Assembly (NCBI GenBank): GCA_017528375.1
Contig: JAFXOY010000149.1
Span: forward strand, 1 to 64,000
Direction: 5' to 3'
DNA: 64,000 nt
Source of the DNA: Clostridia bacterium
Lineage (GTDB): Bacteria > Bacillota > Clostridia > TANB77 > CAG-508
Shown here: positions 8,017 through 16,565 of the stretch, piece by piece
Layout of the letters: each line of letters opens with the position of its first letter
Numbering within the stretch: the first letter of the stretch is position 1
The notes under the pieces: model-generated
What the model saw: the letters and a program-made list of their open reading frames with translations, nothing else
Database searches by the model: none
What the model was told of the DNA's origin: nothing
Program-made: the position numbers and the translations under genes

Positions 8017-9165
8017 ATGGATAATATAAAAATAGGAAAATATATTGCTGAAAATCGTAAAAAGAAAAATATGACACAAGAACAATTAGCAGAAAAAATA
8101 GGTGTAACATCAAAGACAATTTCAAGATGGGAAAATGGTAATTATATGCCAGATATTTCTTTGCTAAAACCATTAAGCGAAGAATTAGATATAACTTTAA
8201 ATGACTTGTTAAGTGGAGAAAAGGTTGAAAAAGAAAAATATCAAGAAAAGTTAGAAGAAAATATTATAAATACTATTAATTATTCTAATAAAAAAGTAGC
8301 TGAAAAAAATAATTCGATTTCGTTATTATTAGTTGTATTTGGTGTTCTTTGTACAATTACAGCTATGTCAATATTTCCGAGTGATAGTAGTTGGGGAGGA
8401 ATTTATTCTGTATTTGGTGGAATTATATCATTTATAGGAATTTGTAAATTAACTAATAAATTTAAACGTTGTAAAAGATTACTTATTTGTACTACATATT
8501 TAATTGTATTTATGATTGCATTAGTAATAATAGATTACATCAGTGTTGTGAATATTCATCAAGCACCTAGATTTTCTTATTCAAAGATTTATAATCAAAA
8601 TATGATAGAATATAAAGCACCTTTTTATAATGTGTACAGAATAAACTATGATACCAAAAATGAATATTATATTATTGACACGGAGAAAAAATATACACAA
8701 GATACAATTCCTGTGGTTCCATTTAATAGAGAAAAATCTGGAATTGATAATATAATAAAATATAAAAACAAATATGTAGGTAATAATAGCAATGATGGTA
8801 ATTTACTAAATTCTCTTCCACTTTCGGAATATGGACTTGTATTTGAAATAGATTCTGAAAACTTGGGATTAATAGTAGATTATCATATTACAGATTGGTA
8901 TATAAATGATGATATGTATGTAGAAAGAGCACTAATATATAATTCTGTATCAATATTTTCTTTAATAGATAATGTCCAATATATTAATTATAACTTTGCT
9001 GGAAAGAGCTACAAAATTGAAAGAACGAAAGTTCAAGAATTATATCCTAATTATAATAAAATTAATGAGAATGAAATAAATGAAGATAATTTTAATATTT
9101 ATCTGGAAAGCAAAATAAATGATGATGCATTTATAAAAGATATTTTTAATAAATTGTTTATGTAA
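8017..9165 (+). CDS. Membrane-bound XRE regulator with DUF4825-like extracytoplasmic domain
   Basis: A 382-residue protein. Residues about 6-62 are an XRE helix-turn-helix (MTQEQLAEKIGVTSKTISRWENGNYMPD gives the recognition helices). Three transmembrane segments follow near residues 97-118, 125-145 and 152-175. The remainder is predicted outside the membrane and resembles DUF4825: IIKYKNKYVGNNSNDGNLL, LPLSEYGLVFEI and a last block ending AGKSYKIERTKVQELYP. DUF4825 is also found with BlaR1-type sensors. The layout suggests a one-component transmembrane regulator that reads an external signal. AAAGGAG precedes the ATG; an inverted-repeat operator candidate overlaps the leader. Confidence 0.75.
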   Translation: MDNIKIGKYIAENRKKKNMTQEQLAEKIGVTSKTISRWENGNYMPDISLLKPLSEELDITLNDLLSGEKVEKEKYQEKLEENIINTINYSNKKVAEKNNSISLLLVVFGVLCTITAMSIFPSDSSWGGIYSVFGGIISFIGICKLTNKFKRCKRLLICTTYLIVFMIALVIIDYISVVNIHQAPRFSYSKIYNQNMIEYKAPFYNVYRINYDTKNEYYIIDTEKKYTQDTIPVVPFNREKSGIDNIIKYKNKYVGNNSNDGNLLNSLPLSEYGLVFEIDSENLGLIVDYHITDWYINDDMYVERALIYNSVSIFSLIDNVQYINYNFAGKSYKIERTKVQELYPNYNKINENEINEDNFNIYLESKINDDAFIKDIFNKLFM

Positions 9166-9244
9166 ATTACAGTTGATTTAAATAATTGCAATTTTTTTGA
9201 TATTATGAACAAGATAAATTACAATTTATAAATGTGTATGATAG

Positions 9245-9280
9245 AAAAAACTTTGAACAAAATTCGTTCAAAGTTTTTTT
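9245..9280 (+). terminator. Rho-independent terminator
   Basis: AAAAACTTTGAAC and GTTCAAAGTTTTT pair with a 7-nt loop AAAATTC, ending in seven T. It lies between the XRE gene and spoVT. Confidence 0.85.
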
Positions 9281-9346
9281 CGTATAATTTTGTAAAATCT
9301 TGCAATACTAACAATATAAAACTTTCAAAAACAAGGAGGAAAACAA

Positions 9347-9901
9347 ATGAAAGCAACAGGTGTTGTAAGAAGAATAGATGATTTAGGACGTGTAGTAATA
9401 CCAAAAGAAATAAGAAAAACACTTCGTATAAAAGAAGGAGACCCTTTAGAAATTTTCACAGATAAAGAAGGAGAAATAATCCTAAAAAAATATTCTCCAA
9501 TTGGAGAGTTATCAGAATTTGCAACAGAATACGCAGAAACATTAGCAAAAACAACTGGACATATTGCATGTATAACAGATAAAGATACAGTTATAGCTGT
9601 ATCAGGAGGATCTAAAAAAGAATATTTAGAACAAGGAATTAGTCCGGAATTAGAACAAATTATGGATGATAAAGAAAATTATACAAGCAAAGAAAATAAT
9701 GATGTTTCAATTCCTATTACAAAAAATGATAATAACAGTAAGAAAAATAATGCACAAGTGGTATACCCAATAATTGCAGATGGAGATGTAATTGGAACCG
9801 TAATATTATTATCAAAAGATGAAAATGTCAAAATGTCAGAAGTTGAGCAAAAGGTAGTTCAATCAGCTGCAAGTTTTTTAGGGACTCAAATGGAGTTGTA
9901 G
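9347..9901 (+). CDS. spoVT: Stage V sporulation protein T
   Basis: A 184-residue regulator of forespore gene expression. Residues 1-50 are the AbrB-type swapped-hairpin DNA-binding domain (MKATGVVRRIDDLGRVVIPK, RIKEGDPLEIF). The rest is the GAF-like domain of SpoVT (HIACITDKDTVIAVSGG, VVYPIIADGDVIGTVILLS). Length agrees with Bacillus SpoVT (178). A strong AAGGAGG precedes the ATG. In Bacillus it is made under sigma-G; no sigma-G promoter can be called with certainty here. It is one of five spore genes in the window. Confidence 0.93.
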   Translation: MKATGVVRRIDDLGRVVIPKEIRKTLRIKEGDPLEIFTDKEGEIILKKYSPIGELSEFATEYAETLAKTTGHIACITDKDTVIAVSGGSKKEYLEQGISPELEQIMDDKENYTSKENNDVSIPITKNDNNSKKNNAQVVYPIIADGDVIGTVILLSKDENVKMSEVEQKVVQSAASFLGTQMEL

Positions 9902-9916
9902 AATTTAATAAGTTTT

Positions 9917-9957
9917 AAATCCAAGATAATAATTAAAATTATTTTGGATTTTTTTCA
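9917..9957 (+). terminator. Rho-independent terminator after spoVT
   Basis: AAATCCAA and TTGGATTT with inner A/T pairing (ATAATAATT/AATTAT) form a long hairpin ending in a T-run at 9949-9955. Confidence 0.75.
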
Positions 9958-10072
9958 ACTATATTACAGAAATATTAAATTTATATTACAATTTGTAATA
10001 TTTGTTACAAAATAAAAATTATATGGTATTATATAATTAATAAAATTACGTAGTACAAGAGGGGAGCAAAAT

Positions 10073-10489
10073 ATGGAGAAATATACAAATGAAAAGAGTT
10101 TGATGGTAGTTCAAGATAATTTTTTGACTAAAGTAAAGAGATTTTTTAGTAAATTTTTCTTTGGTAAAGATGAAGAGATGCAATATGATGATGTGGAAAA
10201 TGAAGAATTAAAAGATTCTCAAGCACAAGCCATTAAGCAGCAAGAACCTGAGCAAAAAGAATGGAAATTATATAATTTTGATGCTGATAATAATGATGAT
10301 TGGCCTGAAAACATTAATATTACAAATGAGGAAAATGAGCTAGAACAAATAGAAAATAATGATAACAATCAACAACAAGAAGAACCAGATTATGAAAAAG
10401 AACCAATTAGCCAAGCATGTAAAGAAAAAGAAGAACTTGAGCAAAAATTAAAAAATTATTATGCTAGTATAACAAAAATGCATAAGTAA
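10073..10489 (+). CDS. Acidic low-complexity hypothetical protein
   Basis: A 138-residue protein. The first 35 residues are basic and aromatic (LTKVKRFFSKFFFGK). The rest is rich in E, D, N and Q (EENELEQIENNDNNQQQEE) with a short C-terminal coiled-coil-like helix. This pattern suggests an amphipathic anchor plus a disordered tail. GAGGGGAG precedes the ATG. No family is recognised. It sits directly before gap, separated by a terminator. Confidence 0.65.
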   Translation: MEKYTNEKSLMVVQDNFLTKVKRFFSKFFFGKDEEMQYDDVENEELKDSQAQAIKQQEPEQKEWKLYNFDADNNDDWPENINITNEENELEQIENNDNNQQQEEPDYEKEPISQACKEKEELEQKLKNYYASITKMHK

Positions 10490-10504
10490 GGAAAAAATAG
10501 GAAA

Positions 10505-10529
10505 GAATACTTGAAAAGTATTCTTTTTT
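10505..10529 (+). terminator. Rho-independent terminator
   Basis: GAATACTT (10505-10512), loop GAA, AAGTATTC (10516-10523), then TTTTTT. Confidence 0.8.
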
Positions 10530-10539
10530 GTTATACAAT
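10511..10539 (+). promoter_or_regulatory. Candidate promoter for the gap cluster, inside the terminator
   Basis: TTGAAA (10511-10516), 17-bp spacer, TACAAT (10534-10539). The -35 box lies in the terminator stem of the preceding gene. A small hairpin GATGC/GCATC sits in the leader at about 10570-10586. Confidence 0.5.
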
Positions 10540-10603
10540 GAACACGGTTCGCGTTAAGCGACTTTTAGAGATGCAAAAGAAGCATCGGAAGGAGGAATTT
10601 TTT

Positions 10604-11620
10604 ATGTCAGTTAAAGTGGCTATTAATGGATTTGGGCGTATAGGACGTCTAGCGTTTAGACAAATGTTTGGAGCAGAAGGGTATGAGATTGTTGCAATCA
10701 ATGATTTAACAAGCCCTAAGATGTTAGCTCATCTATTAAAATATGATTCTGCACAAGGAACATATGCAAAAGCAGATACAGTTTTTGCAGGAGAAGATTC
10801 TATAACAGTCGATGGAAAAGAAATAAAAATATATGCAATACCAGATGCAAAAGAATTACCTTGGGGTGAAATCGGAGTTGATGTAGTATTAGAATGTACA
10901 GGATTCTACACAACAAAGGAAAAAGCCCAAGCACATATAGATGCAGGAGCTAAAAAGGTTGTTATTTCAGCACCAGCTGGAAGTGATTTACCTACAGTAG
11001 TTTTCGGAGTAAATGAAAACATATTAAAACCAGAAGATACAATAATTTCAGCAGCTTCATGTACAACAAACTGTTTAGCACCAATGGCAAATGCTTTAAA
11101 TAAATATGCACCTATTCAATCAGGAATAATGTCTACAATACATGCTTATACAGGTGATCAAATGTTATTAGATGGACCTCATAGAAAAGGTGATTTAAGA
11201 AGAGCAAGAGCAGCAGCTTGCAACATTGTACCTAACTCAACAGGAGCTGCAAAAGCCATAGGATTAGTTATTCCAGAATTAAATGGAAAATTAATTGGTT
11301 CAGCTCAAAGAGTTCCAGTTCCAACTGGTTCTACAACAATTTTAACAGCTGTTGTTAAAGGAGAAGATATTACACCAGACTCAATAAATGCGGCAATGAA
11401 AGCAGAAGCAAATCAATCTTTTGGATACACAGATGAACCATTAGTTTCTTCAGATATTATTGGTATCAGATATGGATCATTGTTTGATGCAACTCAAACA
11501 TTAGTAACAAAAATTGAAGATGGATTATATCAAGTTCAAGTTGTGGCTTGGTATGATAATGAAAATTCTTATACTAGTCAGATGGTTAGAACTATTAAAT
11601 ATTTTGCAGAGTTAAATTAA
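10604..11620 (+). CDS. gap: Glyceraldehyde-3-phosphate dehydrogenase
   Basis: A 338-residue NAD-type GAPDH, which oxidises G3P to 1,3-bisphosphoglycerate. The N-terminal Rossmann motif is [16 protein letters not shown]. The active-site block is [14 protein letters not shown] with catalytic Cys, and the C-terminal signature [15 protein letters not shown] is intact. ATG 10604 follows AAGGAGG; the frame is open further upstream but without a ribosome site. It leads the gap-pgk-tpiA-gpmI cluster. No cggR-like repressor precedes it. Confidence 0.97.
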   Translation: MSVKVAINGFGRIGRLAFRQMFGAEGYEIVAINDLTSPKMLAHLLKYDSAQGTYAKADTVFAGEDSITVDGKEIKIYAIPDAKELPWGEIGVDVVLECTGFYTTKEKAQAHIDAGAKKVVISAPAGSDLPTVVFGVNENILKPEDTIISAASCTTNCLAPMANALNKYAPIQSGIMSTIHAYTGDQMLLDGPHRKGDLRRARAAACNIVPNSTGAAKAIGLVIPELNGKLIGSAQRVPVPTGSTTILTAVVKGEDITPDSINAAMKAEANQSFGYTDEPLVSSDIIGIRYGSLFDATQTLVTKIEDGLYQVQVVAWYDNENSYTSQMVRTIKYFAELN

Positions 11621-11736
11621 TTTGACACAATTGGGGACGGACTCATTTTGTGTCAAAAATGACACAATCAGGGACGGTCTTGAAGACAAAATCTGTCCCT
11701 GGTTTTAAAAATTTTAAATTTTCTCCGTCCCTGATT
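11621..11736. repeat. GGGACGG palindrome cluster, copy 3
   Basis: A composite block between gap and pgk. TTGACACAA/TTGTGTCAA (11622-11656) encloses TTGGGGACGGACTCAT, as in copy 2. Then AATCAGGGACGG (11666-11677) pairs perfectly with CCGTCCCTGATT (11725-11736), with an internal CTGTCCCTGG (11692-11701) that could pair instead. The two alternatives give mutually exclusive hairpins in the intercistronic RNA. Confidence 0.8.
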
Positions 11737-11763
11737 AAAAAGGAAAAGAGGTGCTTGTTAAAT

Positions 11764-12951
11764 ATGAACAAGAAAACTGTTAAAGATATAGATGTAAAAG
11801 GAAAGAAAGTTATTGTTAGATGTGACTTTAATGTTCCTTTAGATGAATATAAAAATATCACTGACAATAGAAGAATTGTTGGTGCTTTAGATACTATTAA
11901 GTATTTATTAGATAATAATGCTAAAGTTATTTTAATGTCTCACTTAGGAAGACCAAAGGGAGAGGTTAAGCCAGAGTTTTCTTTAAAACCAGTTGCTGAC
12001 GAGCTTTCAAAATTTTTAGGAAAAGATGTCAAATTAGCAACTGATATTATAGGAGAAAGTGCTAAAACATTGACTTCTAATATGGCTGAAGGTGATGTTG
12101 TTTTACTTGAAAATGTAAGATATGACGCTAGAGAAGAAAAAAATGATTTAGATTTTGCTAAAGAATTGGCTTCAATGGCAGATATATATGTAAATGATGC
12201 ATTTGGAACAGCACACAGAGCACATAGCTCAACAGCAGGAATTGCTGAATTCTTACCAGCTGTATCAGGATTTTTAATGGAAAAAGAAATTAATTTCTTA
12301 GGAACAGCTTTAGAAAATCCAGAAAGACCTTTTGTTGCTATTTTAGGTGGAGCAAAAGTTTCTGATAAAATTGCTGTTATTGATAATTTACTTGGAAAAG
12401 TTGATTCTTTAATAATTGGTGGAGCTATGGCTAACACATTTATTAAAGCAATGGGATATAATGTTGGTAAATCTTTATGTGAAGATGATAAATTAGATTT
12501 AGCTAAAGAGTTAATGGAAAAGGCTAAAACTAAAGGTGTAAAATTAATTTTACCAATTGATGCTAAATTAGGAAAAGAATTTGATAAAAACACTGAAAGT
12601 CAAATTGTTGATATTGAAAATGTTCCAGATGATTGGAGTATTTTTGATGTTGGACCTAAGACAATTGAATTATATAAGAAAGAATTAGAAAATGCTAAAA
12701 CAGTAGTATGGAATGGTCCTGTTGGATTATTTGAATTTGACCAATTTGCTGTTGGAACTAATTCTGTAGCTAGCATATTAGCTTCATTAAACAACGCTAC
12801 AACAATTATTGGTGGTGGAGATTCTGCAGCGGCTGTTGAAAAAACAGGTCTAGCTGATAAAATGACACATATTTCAACTGGTGGAGGAGCCTCACTTGAA
12901 TTCTTGGAAGGAAAGAAGTTGCCTGGAGTTGAGTGTTTGTTAGATAAATAA
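11764..12951 (+). CDS. pgk: Phosphoglycerate kinase
   Basis: A 395-residue PGK, which makes ATP from 1,3-bisphosphoglycerate. Signature blocks: [59 protein letters not shown] and the C-terminal WNGPVGLFE and [10 protein letters not shown]. Length is typical. ATG 11764 lies after AAGAGGTG; the open frame from 11650 only reads through the repeat cluster. The GGGACGG cluster lies in the gap-pgk spacer and may tune processing or termination there. Confidence 0.97.
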   Translation: MNKKTVKDIDVKGKKVIVRCDFNVPLDEYKNITDNRRIVGALDTIKYLLDNNAKVILMSHLGRPKGEVKPEFSLKPVADELSKFLGKDVKLATDIIGESAKTLTSNMAEGDVVLLENVRYDAREEKNDLDFAKELASMADIYVNDAFGTAHRAHSSTAGIAEFLPAVSGFLMEKEINFLGTALENPERPFVAILGGAKVSDKIAVIDNLLGKVDSLIIGGAMANTFIKAMGYNVGKSLCEDDKLDLAKELMEKAKTKGVKLILPIDAKLGKEFDKNTESQIVDIENVPDDWSIFDVGPKTIELYKKELENAKTVVWNGPVGLFEFDQFAVGTNSVASILASLNNATTIIGGGDSAAAVEKTGLADKMTHISTGGGASLEFLEGKKLPGVECLLDK

Positions 12952-12961
12952 ATTTTTAAAT

Positions 12962-12975
12962 TAGGGGACGGTCCT
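12962..12975. repeat. GGGGACGG half unit between pgk and tpiA
   Basis: TAGGGGACGGTCC follows the pgk stop. Only one arm of the palindrome is seen. Confidence 0.55.
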
Positions 12976-13004
12976 TTATTTTAAAAAGAAGGCGAGGAAC
13001 AAAA

Positions 13005-13757
13005 ATGAGAAGAAAAGTTATTGCAGGAAACTGGAAAATGAACATGCTTCCAAATGAAGCAATGGCATGCATAGAACAATTAGCATCAGCCGTAAAAGAT
13101 ACAGAAAACGAAGTAATTCTATGTGTTCCATACACAGACCTATTTTATAGCTTACTAACAGCTCAGGGAACAAACATAAAAATAGGAGCGCAAAACATGC
13201 ACTTTGAAGAAAAAGGAGCTTTTACTGGAGAGGTTTCAGGACCAATGCTTAAATGTATAGGTGTAGAATATGTAATCATTGGACACTCTGAAAGAAGACA
13301 ATATTTTGCAGAAACAGATGAAACAGTAAATAAAAAAATAAAAGCAGCATTGTTAAATGAATTAAAACCAATAGTATGTGTTGGTGAAACTTTAGAACAA
13401 CGTGAATCAGGAAAAGCTGAAGAAGTTTTCACAACTCAAACACGTAAAGCATTTGAAGGATTATCAGCTGAAGATGCTAAAAAAGTAATAATAGCTTATG
13501 AACCAATTTGGGCTATTGGTACAGGGAAAACAGCAACATCAGAAGATGCAAATAATAGTGTAAAAGCAATCAGAAATGAAATTAAAAGTCTATACGGTGA
13601 TGAAGTTGCAGAAGAAATAATTATTCAATACGGTGGAAGTGTAAAATCTTCTAATGCTAAAGAATTATTTACTACATCAGATATAGATGGTGGATTAGTC
13701 GGAGGAGCTAGCTTAAAAGCTGATGAATTTGCAAAAATAGTCAATTATAATAAATAA
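13005..13757 (+). CDS. tpiA: Triosephosphate isomerase
   Basis: A 250-residue TIM-barrel enzyme interconverting DHAP and G3P. RKVIAGNWKMNM holds the catalytic Asn/Lys, IGHSERR the catalytic His, AYEPIWAIGTGKTA the catalytic Glu, and IQYGGSVKSSNA with GGLVGGASL the phosphate loop. Length is normal. GGCGAGG precedes the ATG. Third gene of the glycolytic cluster, 53 bases after pgk. Confidence 0.97.
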   Translation: MRRKVIAGNWKMNMLPNEAMACIEQLASAVKDTENEVILCVPYTDLFYSLLTAQGTNIKIGAQNMHFEEKGAFTGEVSGPMLKCIGVEYVIIGHSERRQYFAETDETVNKKIKAALLNELKPIVCVGETLEQRESGKAEEVFTTQTRKAFEGLSAEDAKKVIIAYEPIWAIGTGKTATSEDANNSVKAIRNEIKSLYGDEVAEEIIIQYGGSVKSSNAKELFTTSDIDGGLVGGASLKADEFAKIVNYNK

Positions 13758-13781
13758 AACAAAATCAAAAGGATGTTAAAA

Positions 13782-14399
13782 ATGGATTTTTGGGGAAGTA
13801 TTAAATATAATAATAGAGATGATAGTGAATTTTACAAAGTATATAACAAAGCAGGAAAATATCTTAGAGATATTGATGTGAAAGACGAAAAAGAATTAAA
13901 TGGTGAGTTTTTACATGGTGTTACTTGCTTTGTAGTAAATGATAAAAATGAAATTCTTATGGAAGTAAGGGCTAATACAGAGTTAACACCTGGAAAAATT
14001 GATTTAGTGTCTGGCCATGTTAATGGAAATGAAGTTGGTCTTCAATCAATAATTAGGGAGTTGGATGAAGAAGTTGGAATTAAAGGTGTTTTAGGTAATG
14101 AACTTCATAGAGTTAGTAATTTAGCTAAATCACTTGGATTTGAAAGCAAAGGAAAAATAAGAAACTTTTTCATAGACTTTTATTGTTTAAAAACAAAAAA
14201 ATCACATTTTAAAATACAACCGGAAGAGGTAGAATCTTTAAAATGGATTCCAATGGAAGAGGCTTTTGAAATGATAAAATCTGGCAAAACTAAATTTCCA
14301 AAACAAGAAGGATATGTTAATTATGAAAATATATTTGACAATGTGCGAAATATATGTTTAAATCGAAATCCACAAGAAAAGAAGGTTATGGAAAAATGA
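13782..14399 (+). CDS. NUDIX hydrolase
   Basis: A 205-residue NUDIX protein. The complete NUDIX box GHVNGNEVGLQSIIRELDEEVGI is present near residues 81-103 with every metal-binding Glu. The N-terminal part (YNKAGKYLRDIDVKDEKELNGEFLHGVTCFVVND) resembles IPP-isomerase-like and YfcD-type NUDIX proteins, which act on nucleoside or isoprenoid diphosphates; the substrate cannot be told. ATG 13782 is preferred to ATG 13773 because AAAGGATG sits before it. Its stop overlaps the next start (ATGA), so the two are translationally coupled. Confidence 0.85.
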   Translation: MDFWGSIKYNNRDDSEFYKVYNKAGKYLRDIDVKDEKELNGEFLHGVTCFVVNDKNEILMEVRANTELTPGKIDLVSGHVNGNEVGLQSIIRELDEEVGIKGVLGNELHRVSNLAKSLGFESKGKIRNFFIDFYCLKTKKSHFKIQPEEVESLKWIPMEEAFEMIKSGKTKFPKQEGYVNYENIFDNVRNICLNRNPQEKKVMEK

Positions 14400-14962
14400 T
14401 TGTAATATTATCTGGTATAACAGGCGCAGGAAAATCATACTTAAAAAAGCATATTATAAATAAACTAAATTTCAAAAATATTGTAATTGTAACAACTAGA
14501 GCAAAAAGATTAGGTGAAATCGATGGTATTGATAAGCATTTTGTTACAGAAGAAGAGTTTGAAAAGCTGAAAAATGAAGGCAAAATTTCAGTCGATTTTG
14601 AATTCCTTGGACATAAATATGCTTATTATACAGAAGATTTATTATCTGATCAAAATGCTGTAACAGAGTTACATTATAGTACAATAGATGAATTTAAAAA
14701 AGTTGCAAAAGAGGTAGTAGCAATCTATATTAAACCAAATGTTGCTATGGCTAAAAAGCAGCTAAAACTAAGATGCTTACCAAAAGCTGTAGAAACTTTT
14801 AGATTAAAAGAAATTAAAGAACAAATTAAAGAATTTGAAAATAATGGTCAATTGCAACAAAAATTTGATTATGTTATTTCAAATGATTATACAGATGAAT
14901 CTATAGATAATGCTGTAAAATTAATAAAAAATATTGAAGAAAGGAGATATGTTAGAACGTAA
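14396..14962 (+). CDS. Guanylate-kinase-like P-loop protein
   Basis: A 188-residue protein with the P-loop LSGITGAGKSY and the GMP-binding-type block VTTRAKRLGEIDGIDKHFV that matches TTRxxRxGExDGxDYxFV of guanylate kinase. LEFLGHKYAYYTEDL is the following GK segment. It is divergent: the lid region is weak and the usual NxxYGT is changed to LGHKYAYY. It is unlikely to be the housekeeping Gmk. The start overlaps the NUDIX stop by 4 bases, so it may work with that enzyme on a nucleotide substrate. Confidence 0.72.
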   Translation: MIVILSGITGAGKSYLKKHIINKLNFKNIVIVTTRAKRLGEIDGIDKHFVTEEEFEKLKNEGKISVDFEFLGHKYAYYTEDLLSDQNAVTELHYSTIDEFKKVAKEVVAIYIKPNVAMAKKQLKLRCLPKAVETFRLKEIKEQIKEFENNGQLQQKFDYVISNDYTDESIDNAVKLIKNIEERRYVRT

Positions 14963-14980
14963 ACAACAAAGCGCTATAAC

Positions 14981-16525
14981 ATGAATAACAAAATGGATAA
15001 GAAAGTAACAATGCTAATGATATTAGATGGATTTGGAAATAACTCTAATCCAAAGGGAAATGCAGTTCAAATGGCAAATACACCTAACATCGATAAACTA
15101 ATGAAAACATGCCCAACAACAGAAATTTACACAAGTGGTTTGGCAGTAGGTTTACCAGAAGGACAAATGGGAAATTCAGAGGTAGGACATACAAACATAG
15201 GTGCAGGAAGAGTTGTATATCAAGAATTAACAAGAATAACAAAATCAATTGAAGATGGGGACTTTTTCAGTATTCCAGAGTTTGTAAAAGCAATAGAAAA
15301 TTGCAAGCAAAATAATACAAAATTGCATATAATGGGATTAGTATCTGATGGTGGTGTTCATAGCCACATCCGTCATTTATATGGATTACTAGAATTAGCA
15401 AAAAGAAAAGATTTTGAAGATGTATATGTTCACTGTTTCCTAGATGGAAGAGATACTCCACCAGCATCAGCTGAAAACTATATTATGGAATTAGAAGACA
15501 AAATGAAAGAAAAAGGTGTTGGAAAAATTGCTAGTATCTCTGGAAGATTTTATGCAATGGATAGAGATAATAGATGGAACCGAATTCAAAAAACATATGA
15601 TGCTATGGTAAATGGTGTTGGAGAAAAAGCAACATCAGCAATTGCTGCAATTGAAAGCTCATATCAAAAAGAAGTTTTTGACGAATTTGTTGTACCAACA
15701 GTAATTTGTAACGGAAATGAACCAGTTGCAACAATAGGTTCAAAAGATTCTGTAATATTCTTTAATTTCAGACCAGATAGAGCAAGAGAAATTACAAGAA
15801 CATTAGTTGATCCAGATTTCAAAGAATTTGAAACAAAAAAATTAGATTTATGTTTTGTATGCATGAGACAATATGATGAAACAATTCCAAATGTTAATAT
15901 TGCATTCAAACCTACAGTTTTAGCTAATACTTTTGGGGAATATGTAAGCAATAAAGGTTTAACACAATTACGTATAGCAGAAACAGAAAAATATGCACAC
16001 GTAACATTCTTCTTTAATGGCGGGGAAGAAAAACAATATAAAGGTGAAGACAGAATTTTAGTTCCATCACCAAAAGTTGAAACTTATGATATGAAACCAG
16101 AAATGAGTGCTGGAGAAGTAACAGAAAAAGTAATTGAGGCAATAAGAGCTAAAAAATATGATGCAATTATTTTAAACTATGCAAATCCAGACATGGTAGG
16201 ACATACAGGAAGTTTAGAAGCTGCAATTAAGGCAATAGAATTCATAGATGATTGTGTTGGAAAAGTGGTTAAAGAAATTAATGATGCCGAAGGTGTTTTA
16301 TTAATTACAGCAGACCATGGAAATTCAGAGCAAATGATAGATTATAAAACAGGAGAGCCACATACAGCTCATACAACAAATCCTGTACCATTAATGTTGG
16401 TTGGAATGAATAATGTTAAATTAAAATCTGGAAAATTAGCAGATTTAGCACCAACAATGTTAGATATAATGGGATTAGAAAAACCTGAAGAAATGCAAGG
16501 AGACAGTTTAATAGTTAGACAATAA
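14981..16525 (+). CDS. gpmI: 2,3-bisphosphoglycerate-independent phosphoglycerate mutase
   Basis: A 514-residue alkaline-phosphatase-fold enzyme converting 3-PG to 2-PG with Mn. MLMILDGFGNN holds the first metal Asp, GNSEVGHTNIGAGRVVYQ the catalytic Ser, and ITADHGNSEQMID the second metal site. SHIRHLYGLLELAKR and FLDGRDTPP are also typical. The ATG at 14981 is in the same frame as the preceding gene, 18 bases after its stop, and lacks a good ribosome site, so re-initiation after the GK-like gene is probable; ATG 14993 is the alternative. No eno is seen nearby. Confidence 0.95.
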   Translation: MNNKMDKKVTMLMILDGFGNNSNPKGNAVQMANTPNIDKLMKTCPTTEIYTSGLAVGLPEGQMGNSEVGHTNIGAGRVVYQELTRITKSIEDGDFFSIPEFVKAIENCKQNNTKLHIMGLVSDGGVHSHIRHLYGLLELAKRKDFEDVYVHCFLDGRDTPPASAENYIMELEDKMKEKGVGKIASISGRFYAMDRDNRWNRIQKTYDAMVNGVGEKATSAIAAIESSYQKEVFDEFVVPTVICNGNEPVATIGSKDSVIFFNFRPDRAREITRTLVDPDFKEFETKKLDLCFVCMRQYDETIPNVNIAFKPTVLANTFGEYVSNKGLTQLRIAETEKYAHVTFFFNGGEEKQYKGEDRILVPSPKVETYDMKPEMSAGEVTEKVIEAIRAKKYDAIILNYANPDMVGHTGSLEAAIKAIEFIDDCVGKVVKEINDAEGVLLITADHGNSEQMIDYKTGEPHTAHTTNPVPLMLVGMNNVKLKSGKLADLAPTMLDIMGLEKPEEMQGDSLIVRQ

Positions 16526-16565
16526 ATTATAAACACTATATACAGATAAAAGGATGTGGTATATA

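Noticed and set aside
11940..12593. Long minus-strand frame (217 codons) inside pgk
   Set aside because: It is fully antisense to an intact pgk, has no ribosome site, and its composition mirrors pgk codons.
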